Shown here: positions 1-8,207 of the stretch, piece by piece | Layout: each line of letters begins with the position of its first letter | How positions within the stretch are numbered: the first letter of the stretch is position 1 | NCBI RefSeq assembly: GCF_003285015.1 | Contig: NZ_QMFB01000023.1 | Coordinates: 88,676-144,776 of the forward strand | DNA: 56,101 nucleotides | Direction: 5' to 3' | DNA from: Paenibacillus contaminans | Lineage (GTDB): Bacteria > Bacillota > Bacilli > Paenibacillales > NBRC-103111 | Position numbers and translations under genes: made by a program | The notes under the pieces: model-generated | Databases searched by the model: none | What the model was told of the DNA's origin: nothing | Seen by the model: the letters and a program-made list of their open reading frames with translations, nothing else

Positions 1-80
1 ACGGAAATCTAACGGCATGGTTCAGTAAGCAACACTTTTACAAGTGGGTGGGTACTCACCTTCTACTACTTCCCGCTGAA
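1..80 (-). ncRNA. tnpB: Possible right-end / guide-RNA region of the TnpB element
   Basis: This stretch lies directly downstream of the tnpB stop codon on the minus strand. In IS200/IS605-type elements the right end here carries the imperfect hairpins of the element end and the reRNA (omega RNA) guide scaffold. On the minus strand I see GC-rich and short inverted segments (for example CACTTGTAAAAGTG) consistent with such an end. The call rests on position and family knowledge only, and the window starts inside the element, so the boundary cannot be set. Confidence 0.25.
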
Positions 81-1250
81 CTACGCGATACGTAGATACT
101 TGATCGTTTGCGTTTCGCCCAAATACCGGATTTCTCCATGCAGATACTTGGACAATATGCCTTTGCTCCCGTGTACATCCCGATGTTCGTGATAGCCACA
201 GGAACAACTGTAGATTCTTGCAGAGGACTTCTTCCTTCTGCCGCAACAAGGACATTGTTGACTCGTATAGCTCTCGTCAATCACTTTGATGCTTGTTCCA
301 TGTTCTTCAAGCTTGTAAGCCAGCTGCTTCCGGATTTTACCGAAGCTCCAGTTGGACAGCTTCTGACTCACGATCTTTCGCTTCTTCTTTTTCGTATGGC
401 GCTGCACGCCTTCCACTTCCCCGATCACCACTTCTTTGACGTCGCTTTCCACGCACCACTACACGAATTGCTTTGTCGTTTTGTGGATGACATCCTGCAA
501 TTGACGCTCGCTTTTGCCGAGTACGTACATTTTCGCCTTCTTGTACGTTTTCCATTGCCGGCTGCCTTTCTTGCATTTGCTCATCAGCTTCTGAAGCTCG
601 GCCAGCTTCTTGTTCCGGAGCCGGTGGATGCTTCTTGCTTTCCTTCCCGTTATCACGATCGACTGGTTTGCGGTCGTCGTGGCCGCAACCGAGTGGATTT
701 CGCCCAGATCCACACCTGCAACTTCGCGGCCCTCGTTAACCGCAGCCGTTTTCCCATCGTCAAAGCTTAATGACACCATCAGCTTTCCGTCAAACACAAG
801 TTCAATTTCTTTGATTGCGGCATCCGGTATGCGGGGAACAAGGATCGTAATCGGCTTCTGCCGCTTACCGTTCTGGTTCCCTAGACTCAAGGTTATCGCA
901 TTACCCTCTATTTTGAACGCTTCGTCTACCCATTTGGTGTTGAAGTACTTCTTGTTTTTGTAGGGGTATTTGGGATTCGATCCTTGGTTTTTCGCTTGTT
1001 TGGCGCTGTTTCTGGCAAACAGATATTTGTGGCAAACCGCCTGTACGGACTGCGAGTGCAAGGGGTATTGGTGTTTCAATGCCGCTTGAAGTGCCGTCTT
1101 CCCGATCCATTTCCCATAGTGCTGTAGGGAATAGTTCTTAGCGACGATCAGACACCGGTTCCAAATTTCCGCCGATACTCGGTTGCATGCAAACAGCCGA
1201 TCCAGATCGGCTCTTGATGCTTGAAACGCCGTTTTGACACATCGGGATAT
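81..1250 (-). pseudogene. tnpB: TnpB (IS605 OrfB) nuclease, inactivated
   Basis: TnpB is the RNA-guided nuclease encoded by IS200/IS605-type elements. One reading frame runs from about 1250 down to 81, roughly 390 codons, normal for the family. The RuvC acidic positions are visible: GVDLG, the glutamate of VVIGEVEG, and a late aspartate in EHRDVHG. The C-terminal zinc ribbon is present as CPCCGRRKK followed by CSCGY. An in-frame TAG at 459-461 interrupts it between KQFV and WCVESDVKEVV, where relatives usually have an acidic residue, and the expected start after a GGAGGGGAG ribosome site is ATA at 1250, not ATG. No TnpA transposase is seen. I read it as a recently dead copy with little other decay. 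Readthrough of the amber codon cannot be excluded. Confidence 0.85.
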
Positions 1251-1269
1251 GTCGCTCTCCCCTCCTTCC

Positions 1270-1485
1270 CTGGATTTGCGATTCTACTTCGCGAAGCCTG
1301 TCAAACTCCGTCTTGAACAATGCCGGCATCCGGTACGTTTGCCATTCGGTCGTTCGGCATCCGCTTGATCGTATTCGGACTTGTCCTTACGTTCCGCCAG
1401 CATCTGATTGTAGAGAAACCGAACACTGCCAAATGTTTGACGAATCATCGACTCTTGCTCGGTTGTACCGATAAGCCTTATTCAT
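1270..1485 (-). pseudogene. tnpB: N-terminal fragment of a second, different TnpB
   Basis: Starting at ATG 1485 after a GGGGG ribosome site, the minus strand reads MNKAYRY, then in a shifted frame TEQESMIRQTFGSVRFLYN and on to ERPNGKRT. After another shift it reads PALFKTEFDRLREVES. These are N-terminal motifs of a TnpB subtype different from the one downstream. The fragment stops at the ribosome site of the second tnpB, so the two remnants abut. At least two frameshifts make it non-functional. It suggests insertion or recombination of one IS605-type element into another. Confidence 0.6.
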
Positions 1486-1680
1486 ACACTTACCCCCATA
1501 AGCAGATTATACCACAAAAAAGGGAATGTATGTTCCTATTTCTTCCAGCAAACAACATAACAAAATGCATCGATTCATCACCCAACTACACGCTCACTAC
1601 GTGAGTATGGTAGTTCAGAAATCGGGGACTTCTCGGCTCTTAAGTTAAATATGCGCCGAGCCTTTCGAACAGGGCTGATT

Positions 1681-2320
1681 TTATATTTCAATCCTGTACG
1701 GCGTCCGCTGCCGAAATAAGCTTCGTCTCGGGAACGTAATTGGAAAGAGCGGCAGGCAGCTGTTACGATTGAGGGATGCGTAAGCATGAATAATGCGAGG
1801 GGCTCCCCCCCCGCCGGGAACCGCTACAAACCCGATATGGGTATTGTTTTCGGCCAAGCATTGGGAAAACGTTACATTCTCGGATTGTTCCGACCAAAAG
1901 CCCGCATTGGATTCTGCCCCGCCAAACATAACGAAAGCATGATGCCCGTTGCTCGCGAAGTATTGTGAGTAGGAGACATTATGTACGCCAAGATCGGTAA
2001 CAAAACCAATGCGCGTGTAATCTTCCGCAACACAGTTAGTAAATTTGACGTCATGTGACTTCTGAACGTGCCGCCGCAATTGATTGGCCTCGCAATTCCG
2101 CGATTGTCGTATACTCGACGATGTTCATTGCCATCAAATCTTTAACTTTGTTTTTCTTCTCTTCCGGCGCGGCGGCATACGCTTGTCCTGCCCCGTTCAA
2201 CAGGCTGCTTGACGCCATCCCGATGCCGGCAGCCCCTATCGATGCCAGCAGTTTGCGGCGGCTGATCAAGCTTTCCTTCTCCCTGCTCCCGTTACCCAAC
2301 TTCTCTTCACCTGCATTCAT
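1681..2320 (-). pseudogene. Tat-exported parallel beta-helix protein, truncated and frameshifted
   Basis: From ATG 2320, with GAGGAGG upstream, the protein begins with a twin-arginine signal (SRRKLLASIGAAGIGMASS, then an alanine-rich cleavage region AYAAAPEE). After about 85 residues this frame ends at 2051. A second frame covering 2079-1681 carries beta-helix repeats of the HDVKFTNCVAEDYTRIGF and NVTFSQCLAENNTHIGF type, typical of exported right-handed parallel beta-helix proteins (pectate-lyase-like fold). The two parts overlap out of frame, and most of the expected 400-700 residues are missing, so a large internal deletion joined signal peptide to a piece of helix. The C-terminal tail after position 1790 is unrelated-looking. 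Not functional. Confidence 0.7.
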
Positions 2321-2359
2321 ATTGCAAGCCTCCTCACTGGAATTGGATAAAACCGACAT

Positions 2360-2791
2360 GCATCTTTTCGAAGTCAGTACCGTTAATCACTAACATGATA
2401 CCGCTTTCAATTCCTTGCCCGCGCCTGCCCATCCCCCTTTCTGTGCAAAAGGATTGTTCGAACGACTTCCGCTCCTCTTCCCTCCTTTGTCGTGCTTGCG
2501 GTACTTGTAACTCCATTTTACTGCATAAGAAAAGACGGCCGAGAGAAGCCGCCATCATTAAAAAGGGACAATTTTACAGACTCTTCTAAGCGTAACCAAT
2601 GGATCGGTTAATAAAAGTGCACCTTTCAGCGGATCATTTTAGTACCATACCGTTTATCCGGCTTGGCGAAATGGTCGGCTGGGGCATTTAATGCCGAGCC
2701 TGACCCGGTTGGCGAGCCTTGTCTTCACCGCTACTACTAGCCTAGCAGCTATCCGTTCGTCACACCGACCGATACCGGCAGTTCCTAAGCT
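2360..2791. other. Intergenic stretch without a recognisable gene
   Basis: About 430 bases between the broken beta-helix gene and the methyltransferase gene. Open frames on both strands look like composition artefacts with no family motif. I see no strong promoter, repeat or terminator with a T-run here. Confidence 0.5.
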
Positions 2792-3373
2792 CTAATTCGA
2801 CATTCGGATTTCGATGCGAGGCGGAATTTGCAGTTCTTTACGAGGCTCCCTTATCGGCTTGATGGCTCTTGTTTCGACGACCATCTCCAAGACGACATTC
2901 CGGTACTTCCTCACATCGTTCATGATCTCGCTAATCGGCGTGTTCTCGTATACTGCCCGATCTACGAAAAGCGTAATTTTTTCCGTAAGCCAGTCGCCTC
3001 TGTATCCGTAATCCGCGCGCCAGTAGTAAGGCTGAGAGAAATACCCGAATGATTGCAGGAAGTATTGCTTGACATGCGTCGGGTCTTCGTAAGCATCGTC
3101 GCTGGACCCGTACGGCAAGCGAAACACAGCCGTAGCGCCCGGTTTGGCGATCCGGTGCAGCTCTTGCATTAGAGGCAGCGTGTTGCTTATATGCTCCAAC
3201 AGGTGGCTTGCCAAAAACGTATCGATGCTATCATCCTCGAACGGCAACGGAGTCGATGCGCAATTATTCAAATCCGCAACGACGTCTACCCCGGGCACGT
3301 CCACGAAATCCAAATTGATCCAACCCGGCAGAATGGTTCTTCCGCAACCCAAATGAAGCTTTTTCTCCAACAT
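2792..3373 (-). CDS. Class I SAM-dependent methyltransferase
   Basis: A 193-residue protein of the Methyltransf_11 type. The SAM-binding motif I is KLHLGCGRTILPGWINLD near the N-terminus, followed by DVVADL (motif II region) and LPFEDDSIDTFLASHLLEHI (post-motif/motif IV region), then the usual RIAKPGATAVFRLPY. This family methylates small molecules, lipids or sugars; the substrate cannot be told from sequence. Start chosen at ATG 3373, where GGGGG sits 9 bases upstream; an upstream in-frame start at 3415 lacks a ribosome site. It stands alone between a pseudogene and the divergent barnase gene. Confident for the fold, not for the substrate. Confidence 0.85.
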   Translation of the reverse strand: MLEKKLHLGCGRTILPGWINLDFVDVPGVDVVADLNNCASTPLPFEDDSIDTFLASHLLEHISNTLPLMQELHRIAKPGATAVFRLPYGSSDDAYEDPTHVKQYFLQSFGYFSQPYYWRADYGYRGDWLTEKITLFVDRAVYENTPISEIMNDVRKYRNVVLEMVVETRAIKPIREPRKELQIPPRIEIRMSN

Positions 3374-3419
3374 GCTCAGCCCCCGTAATCTTTTTCGGCT
3401 CGTTATCCGACTCAAAAAT

Positions 3420-3518
3420 AAAGCGCAATATTGCGCTTTCTCAGCGTAATCTAAACGACTGCTTACCGCAACTTTTTTGTCGAAAAATCGCTATAAGCAG
3501 CCGTTACTTCTTATAGCG
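3420..3518. repeat. Perfect 20-bp palindrome and a second 9-bp stem-loop
   Basis: AAAGCGCAATATTGCGCTTT at 3420-3439 is a perfect palindrome just upstream of the methyltransferase start. A second inverted repeat, CGCTATAAG (3489-3497) and CTTATAGCG (3510-3518), follows. Neither is followed by a T-run, so they are not obvious terminators. The first could be an operator for the methyltransferase gene; that is inference. Confidence 0.5.
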
Positions 3519-3631
3519 GCCATTATGCTGCACGTACGGCGAAATCACGATGGGCAGTATTCGCTTATCTGACGTGCAGAATAATGGAATGACTCTCTTG
3601 GCTTGCGTCCAGCTTCCCGATTTGAAAAATA

Positions 3632-3660
3632 TTGCCGCAGGAACAGGTGTTTGGTATGAT
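3632..3660 (+). promoter_or_regulatory. Likely sigma-A promoter of the barnase/barstar operon
   Basis: TTGCCG (3632-3637) and TATGAT (3655-3660) are separated by 17 bases, and the barnase start follows about 60 bases downstream. Confidence 0.5.
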
Positions 3661-3721
3661 AAATACTAATTTTGAAAATGAGCTTAACCGAATAATCGTC
3701 TGCAGAAGCGAGGAATTAAAA

Positions 3722-4315
3722 ATGTTTACTGTATTTATGAAACAATTGGGCGGCCGAACGGGCTCATGGCTGGCGGCGATGGTCGTAGCACTGGCGCTTC
3801 TTCTGGCCGGCTGCGGGACTGCAAGCGTCGATCAATCGCCAACCGTCAAGCCGTCAAGCCCTTCGGCATCCGGCTCCGGCCAGACAGATCAAAAACAGCA
3901 GCCTTCCAATTCTCCGAAGTCATCCCAGAATCCGAAGGCCTCCGAAGAGCCGAAAGATTCCCAAGCTCCGCTAACCGGCTTTAAGGATGTGTCGGATTAT
4001 ATTCGAAAGCACAACAAACTTCCGGCAAACTTCATTACCAAAAAAGAAGCCGAGAAGCTCGGCTGGGAGCCTGCCAAAGGAAATCTGGATAAAGTGGCGC
4101 CCGGTAAAAGCATCGGCGGCGACCGCTTCGGGAACAGGGAGGGCCTGCTGCCCAATGCGAAAAACCGGATTTGGTACGAAGCGGATATCAATTATAAGAA
4201 GGGGACGCGCGGTGCGGACCGGATCCTCTATTCGAGCGACGGCTTGATTTATATGACCACCGATCACTACAAGTCATTTAAGGATATTACAAAGGAAGGC
4301 AGTGTCCCCGAATGA
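3722..4315 (+). CDS. Barnase-family guanyl-specific ribonuclease, lipoprotein form
   Basis: Residues 1-31 form a lipoprotein signal with lipobox LLAGC (Cys31), followed by a Ser/Pro/Lys-rich linker to about residue 83. The rest aligns along its length with barnase. Catalytic and RNA-binding positions are all present: Lys107 (barnase Lys27), Arg139 in FGNREG (Arg59), Glu153 in YEADINY (Glu73), Arg163 and Arg167 in TRGADRILY (Arg83, Arg87) and His182 in TTDHY (His102). It should therefore be an active endoribonuclease displayed on the outer face of the membrane, whereas textbook barnase is freely secreted. Start at ATG 3722 with GAGG upstream; an upstream in-frame ATG at 3632 would put 30 residues before the signal. 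The stop overlaps the inhibitor gene (ATGA), a toxin-immunity layout. Confidence 0.93.
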   Translation: MFTVFMKQLGGRTGSWLAAMVVALALLLAGCGTASVDQSPTVKPSSPSASGSGQTDQKQQPSNSPKSSQNPKASEEPKDSQAPLTGFKDVSDYIRKHNKLPANFITKKEAEKLGWEPAKGNLDKVAPGKSIGGDRFGNREGLLPNAKNRIWYEADINYKKGTRGADRILYSSDGLIYMTTDHYKSFKDITKEGSVPE

Positions 4316-4596
4316 GTAAAGTTGTGGAGCTTAGACAGTCGGAAGCGGATCGTCACGCGAACGTTCATGATTGGCTGAAGCGGAAGCTTGACTTGCCCGA
4401 ATGGTACGGAGCGAATTTGGATGCGCTATGGGATTGCGTCACCGGACATCTGCCTACACCGCTGCATATCAGATGGATTGCAGACTCCGAGCACAACAAA
4501 CGTTATTCCGCTATAGTCGAGGTTTTTCAGGATGCTGCCGATCAGTATGAGGAAATAAGCTTCGATTACGTGCCTGGCCGCGAGCGACAAGGCTGA
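4312..4596 (+). CDS. Barstar-family ribonuclease inhibitor
   Basis: A 94-residue cytoplasmic inhibitor, close to the 89 residues of classical barstar. The barnase-binding helix WYGANLDALWDCVTG keeps the two key aspartates (barstar Asp35 and Asp39), and an acidic C-terminal part (QYEEISFDYV) matches the region around Glu76. Its ATG overlaps the barnase stop codon by ATGA, and its ribosome site (AAGGAAGG) lies inside the end of the ribonuclease gene, so the two are translationally coupled. It presumably protects the producer from ribonuclease that folds before export. Confidence 0.93.
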   Translation: MSKVVELRQSEADRHANVHDWLKRKLDLPEWYGANLDALWDCVTGHLPTPLHIRWIADSEHNKRYSAIVEVFQDAADQYEEISFDYVPGRERQG

Positions 4597-4610
4597 ACGG
4601 CAAACATATA

Positions 4611-4640
4611 TTGTAAACGAAGGATATCATGTGCTAAAAT
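4611..4640 (+). promoter_or_regulatory. Likely promoter of the erm leader transcript
   Basis: TTGTAA (4611-4616) and TAAAAT (4635-4640) with an 18-base spacer stand about 35 bases upstream of the leader-peptide ATG. The -35 is imperfect. Confidence 0.45.
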
Positions 4641-4675
4641 AACTTCATTCCTAGGAACGGAGGGTTGTCCTAACA

Positions 4676-4726
4676 ATGGGTGCTGTAAATTATAACAGAT
4701 TGCGTTTTGTCGCTTTGTGCCACTAA
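4676..4726 (+). CDS. Erm leader peptide (RLR type)
   Basis: A 16-codon ORF encoding MGAVNYNRLRFVALCH, with GGAGGG 11 bases upstream (4659-4664). The Arg-Leu-Arg-Phe core matches the R-x-R arrest motif of the ErmD/ErmK leader peptides (RLRF in ErmDL), at which macrolide-bound ribosomes stall. It lies about 315 bases before erm with several hairpins in between, as expected of a macrolide-sensing leader. It is too short for routine gene finders. The match to known leader motifs is family knowledge; stalling has not been shown here. Confidence 0.75.
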   Translation: MGAVNYNRLRFVALCH

Positions 4727-4818
4727 CTTCATAGTGAACAAAGGCTCTGCCTGCGCGCGGAGCAAAACGGAATCGGTCTGCCCATTTTAGGATATCCTGC
4801 TGCATAGACGGATAGTGA

Positions 4819-4843
4819 GGGACAGCGTGTCTGTCTCTTTTTT
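4819..4843 (+). terminator. First attenuator-type terminator in the erm leader
   Basis: GGGACAG (4819-4825), loop CGTGT and CTGTCTC (4831-4837, one G-T wobble) are followed by six T. It lies between leader peptide and erm, so it can end transcription prematurely. Confidence 0.65.
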
Positions 4844-4897
4844 GCGTGCTCAAAAAGGCGTACTTTTCGTCATTGCATCTAAAAATCCGGCTATCTG

Positions 4898-4921
4898 TTG
4901 TCCTTGTCGACTCAAGGACAA
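4898..4921 (+). promoter_or_regulatory. Stable hairpin in the erm leader
   Basis: A perfect 9-bp inverted repeat, TTGTCCTTG and CAAGGACAA around a 6-base loop, lies between the two terminator hairpins. Having no T-run, it is a candidate pairing partner in alternative leader folds. Confidence 0.55.
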
Positions 4922-4970
4922 TGGTTTCTTTGAATGCGCATAACAGTTCGTCCCCATTCCCGTTGTTCCG

Positions 4971-4997
4971 CCGCAGGCATACGTCTGCGGTTTTTTT
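4971..4997 (+). terminator. Second attenuator-type terminator directly before erm
   Basis: CCGCAG (4971-4976) pairs with CTGCGG (4985-4990), extended inward by C-G and G-T pairs, and is followed by seven T (4991-4997). The erm ribosome site begins 30 bases later. An intrinsic terminator between a leader peptide and erm fits transcription attenuation as described for ermK. Confidence 0.75.
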
Positions 4998-5041
4998 GTT
5001 TGGGCCGCGGGCATTAACGAAAAACCGGGAGGAACATGTCA

Positions 5042-5878
5042 ATGCGCAGACAGAACAAGAAGCATAGAACAATAAGAAAATGCAAATCGGGACCCAATTT
5101 TACTGGGCAGCATCTGCTTCATAATCCGAAAACGATCAAGCAGCTCATCGAAACGGTACGGCTTCAGCCGACCGATACCGTGCTTGAAATCGGTGCAGGC
5201 AAGGGAGTCATTACTTTCCCGGTCGCCGAGAAAGCCGGTAAAGTGATTGCGGTTGAAATTGACGCGGATTATGCTGATTTATTACGCGAAAAAGCGAAAT
5301 GCAGCCCCCATATTACAATTATTCAAACGGATATTAGGGAGATGCGTCTGCCTGCAAGACCCTTTTGCGTTGTGGCGAATATTCCGTTTTCCATCACGAC
5401 CGCGATACTTGAAAAACTTCTGGGGAGCGAAGGCAAAGCCTTTCAAAGGGGGGCGCTGATTTTGGAAAAAGGAGCGGCGCGAAGGTTTACGGAACACGCT
5501 ACGTCGGATCCGCGATTGTTGATGTGGAGAATGCATTTTCTGTTCGCAATGATAACGGTTGTGCCTCGCACGCACTTTGCCCCGCCCCCTCGCGTCGATG
5601 CGGCTATCATACGAATAACCCGAAGGGATCGCCCTCTCGTGCCTGCCAAAGATAACACGAGATTCCTTGCATTCGCGGCATATGTCGTGAGACAATCTCG
5701 GCTGTCGGCGGCTGAAGCGCTTAAGGGTATTTTTACACCGGCTCAGCTGAAAAAGGTATTAATGAGTGCAAATGCGGACCGCGAGCAGCCGGTCGCCTCG
5801 TTATCGCCGGAGCAGTGGGCGTCTCTCTTTCATGCCATGCTCCAGCATGTTGCGCCGTATCGTTGGCCGAGACTGTAA
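5042..5878 (+). CDS. erm: 23S rRNA adenine N6-methyltransferase, ErmD/ErmK-like
   Basis: A 278-residue rRNA methyltransferase that modifies the macrolide-lincosamide-streptogramin B site (A2058 in family members). It opens with a basic tail, then SGPNFTGQHLLHN (the F/SGQHL signature), motif I EIGAGKG (about residues 49-55), VEID (motif II) and NIPF (motif IV, about 113-116). IFTPAQLKKVL and the C-terminal WPRL resemble ErmD/ErmK proteins. ATG 5042 is preferred because GGGAGG (5027-5032) lies 9 bases upstream; ATG 5036 would leave only 3. It is preceded by an RLR leader peptide and two terminators, so expression is probably induced by macrolides through attenuation. Whether resistance is conferred must be tested. 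Confidence 0.92.
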   Translation: MRRQNKKHRTIRKCKSGPNFTGQHLLHNPKTIKQLIETVRLQPTDTVLEIGAGKGVITFPVAEKAGKVIAVEIDADYADLLREKAKCSPHITIIQTDIREMRLPARPFCVVANIPFSITTAILEKLLGSEGKAFQRGALILEKGAARRFTEHATSDPRLLMWRMHFLFAMITVVPRTHFAPPPRVDAAIIRITRRDRPLVPAKDNTRFLAFAAYVVRQSRLSAAEALKGIFTPAQLKKVLMSANADREQPVASLSPEQWASLFHAMLQHVAPYRWPRL

Positions 5879-5975
5879 AGCCCTTGCTCTCGATCGGTTG
5901 CGCGGGTATAGTGGAACCGCCCCCTACTCGATTATAATAAACATAAAATCTGGAAATCCAACCGGGAGGTATTCG

Positions 5976-6262
5976 ATGATTTATGCAGTCAGACATGGAC
6001 AAACCGATCTGAACAAGGAAGGCAGGCTTCAAGGAAGATCCGGTCTGAGGATACGCGGGATTTTGTCAAAAGGGTATTTTCGTTTATGCACGATCTTGAA
6101 GCCGAATACGGCGGAAGGAATGCGAATATTCTCATATCTGGACACAGATGCACTACAGGCTGTATAGGCGCCTATTTTAACGGTATCCCGGAAGACGGCA
6201 ATGTACTTCGGTTTTCATCCGATAACGGCAAATACAAAGTATACGCGTTCAAAGGGAAATAA
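5976..6262 (+). pseudogene. Histidine phosphatase (phosphoglycerate-mutase-like), internally deleted
   Basis: From ATG 5976 (GGGAGG upstream) the frame gives MIYAVRHGQTDLNKEGRLQG, with the family's RHG catalytic motif. The middle, about 100 residues in intact members, is missing. A second frame picks up around 6059 with DFVKRVFSFMHDLEAEYGG, then NILISGH (second catalytic-histidine region) and continues to a stop at 6262. The two parts are out of frame, consistent with a single internal deletion. Recognisable but not functional. Confidence 0.75.
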
Positions 6263-6419
6263 CCGTAACTCGTAACGCTCTCGCATTCGCCCAGGAACGC
6301 CGGCTTGCGGAGACTTTGTGTTCTCCAATCCGCAAATCCTAATAGCATAGCCGATGCATCATCCCAAATCTATCATGTATCATTTGCCTGAAAGGTGTCC
6401 ATTCGATGCAAAAGTTCAA

Positions 6420-6469
6420 TTGACTTCGCTGACAATTGCCCTTTATATTGTAATGGCGGACAATTGTCC
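6420..6469 (+). promoter_or_regulatory. Promoter and palindromic operators of the efflux gene
   Basis: TTGACT (6420-6425) and TATATT (6444-6449) are spaced by 18 bases. A perfect 12-bp palindrome, GGACAATTGTCC (6458-6469), sits at the expected transcription start, and a related TGACAATTGCC lies within the spacer. Two copies of GACAATTG around one promoter suggest a repressor site. No regulator gene adjoins, so the binding protein is unknown. Confidence 0.6.
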
Positions 6470-6580
6470 GGCCAAAAATAATATGACGCCTTCAACCCCT
6501 TATATGTCTGCCTGCCAGCCAGAAAAAAACAACAGGATCGTCAGCGCATGAAGAGTTGAACACGGGAGGAGTGAAAGAGG

Positions 6581-8098
6581 ATGGAGCAAACGACATTGGC
6601 GGGAGATTCCCAGCCGGAATTCCGTATGACCAGCATACTGGTTCCGCTGATCGCTATTATCGCAGGCTGCTTCATGGTTATTCTCGATACGACGGCAATG
6701 AACGTCGCCCTATCGAAGCTGGTTGTCGATTTCAACACGCAACTGCCTACTTTGGAGTGGACCGTTACCGGGTATATGCTGGCAACCGCATCCGTCATAC
6801 CGCTTGCGGGATGGCTGTCGGACCGTTTCGGGGCGAAAAACGTATTCCTTACTTCGATCATCTTGTTTACGATCGGCTCGGCCTTATGCGCGACGCCGAA
6901 CAGTGCGGAGTGGCTGATCATTTTCCGCATTATTCAAGGCCTTGGCGGGGGGTTTGTCATGCCCGTGGCAATGGCTTACGTCTACAGACTCAGCCCGCCG
7001 AACAAAATCGGCGCGGTTATGGGAATGCTCGGCATCCCGATCCTATTCGCGCCGGCAATCGGCCCGGTCTTATCCGGCTGGCTGGTGGAATATCATTCTT
7101 GGCGCTGGATTTTTCTCATCAATATTCCTGTCGGTATCTTCAGCGTCCTATTCGGCATGTGGAGCTTACCGAAAATCGGCAAGAAGGATGTAGCCGGCTT
7201 CGACCTGCCCGGCATGCTTCTCGGACCGCTCGCATTCGCCGCATTGTCATATGGCGTGAGCGAAGGCGCGCACAGCTGGACCTCCGGCAAAACACTTACG
7301 GGCATCATCGTCGGGACGATCGCCCTTATCGCTTTTATTTTTGTAGAGCTGCGTGCCAAAACGCCGCTGCTTGAGCTGCGCATTTTCAAATCCGCCGATT
7401 TCTCGTTTGCAATTTTCGTACAATGGATCGTGCAATTTTCCTTGTTCGGCGCGATTTTCTTATTGCCTCAGTTCCTGCAACAAGCAAGAGGATTCGGAGC
7501 GTTCGACACTGGATTGACGCTTTTCCCTCAGGCGCTCGCTTCGGCTTGCATGATGCCGCTAGGCGGCTTTCTGTTCGACAGAATCGGCGTACGATGGCTT
7601 GTCGTCATCGGCCTTAGTCTCGTATCCGGCGCGATCTACCAATACACGTTCCTAGATTTGACGACGGAGAGTAAGGATCTTCTGCTCCCGCTTATCATGG
7701 CCGGCGGCGGGATGGGGCTGATGATGATGCCGCTAAACTCGCATTTGATCAGCAAAGCGCCGCGCGATTTGGTCAGCCGTGTCACCTCCGTAACCAACGC
7801 GCTTCAGCAAGTCATTACTTCACTTGCCGTAGCGACCGTCGTGACGGTTCTGACTTCGCGGATGAAGACGCTCGCGGCCGAGAGTCCTCCCGCCCCAGGA
7901 ACAAGCCAGGCCGACGCGATGAAAGCGATGGCCGCGCTCGCGCCGAAGGCGTTCGATTATACGTTCGGCGTCATGCTCGTTGTCGCCATGTGCGGCATCG
8001 TACTGGGACTGCTCCTCCGGCGCGGCAAAAAGCCGTCTGATGACAGCGCGCAGAGCGCGAAACCGGAGCTCGCCGCCGACGGGCTTCATATGGGTTGA
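6581..8098 (+). CDS. MFS drug efflux transporter, DHA2 (EmrB/QacA) family, 14 TM
   Basis: A 505-residue proton-driven exporter of the DHA2 family. Visible signatures are LDTTAMNVAL in helix 1, motif A GWLSDRFGAKN after helix 2, RIIQGLGGGFVMP in helix 4 and motif C PAIGPVLSGW in helix 5. Hydrophobic segments support 14 helices, and the tail after about residue 485 is hydrophilic. Substrates are probably toxic hydrophobic compounds, but specificity cannot be read from sequence. GGAGG lies 12 bases before the ATG. It has its own promoter with palindromic operators and ends in a strong terminator, so it is monocistronic. Lying next to erm and an APH-like kinase it may belong to a resistance neighbourhood. 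Confidence 0.9.
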   Translation: MEQTTLAGDSQPEFRMTSILVPLIAIIAGCFMVILDTTAMNVALSKLVVDFNTQLPTLEWTVTGYMLATASVIPLAGWLSDRFGAKNVFLTSIILFTIGSALCATPNSAEWLIIFRIIQGLGGGFVMPVAMAYVYRLSPPNKIGAVMGMLGIPILFAPAIGPVLSGWLVEYHSWRWIFLINIPVGIFSVLFGMWSLPKIGKKDVAGFDLPGMLLGPLAFAALSYGVSEGAHSWTSGKTLTGIIVGTIALIAFIFVELRAKTPLLELRIFKSADFSFAIFVQWIVQFSLFGAIFLLPQFLQQARGFGAFDTGLTLFPQALASACMMPLGGFLFDRIGVRWLVVIGLSLVSGAIYQYTFLDLTTESKDLLLPLIMAGGGMGLMMMPLNSHLISKAPRDLVSRVTSVTNALQQVITSLAVATVVTVLTSRMKTLAAESPPAPGTSQADAMKAMAALAPKAFDYTFGVMLVVAMCGIVLGLLLRRGKKPSDDSAQSAKPELAADGLHMG

Positions 8099-8158
8099 CC
8101 GCAATTGCGTTTGAAGTCAATCTTGCAGACTTTGGCAATATATTTCCCCCACAGGCTA

Positions 8159-8207
8159 GGGGCTGTAACAGCATGCTGCGAAGCAGGCTGCCGCAGCCCT
8201 TTTTTTA
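8159..8207 (+). terminator. Rho-independent terminator after the MFS gene
   Basis: GGGCTG (8160-8165) pairs with CAGCCC (8194-8199), with an inner GCATGCTGC stretch able to fold, and is followed by eight T. Confidence 0.8.

Noticed and set aside
108..770. 220-codon plus-strand ORF
   Set aside because: It lies antisense to tnpB, has no family motif, and the minus-strand reading shows clear RuvC and zinc-ribbon motifs.
4566..5072. 168-codon minus-strand ORF opposite the erm leader
   Set aside because: No family match; the plus strand carries a leader peptide, terminators and the erm start.
5766..6167. 133-codon ORF across the end of erm
   Set aside because: It shares only part of its frame with the broken histidine phosphatase; the real signal is the two-frame remnant at 5976-6262.
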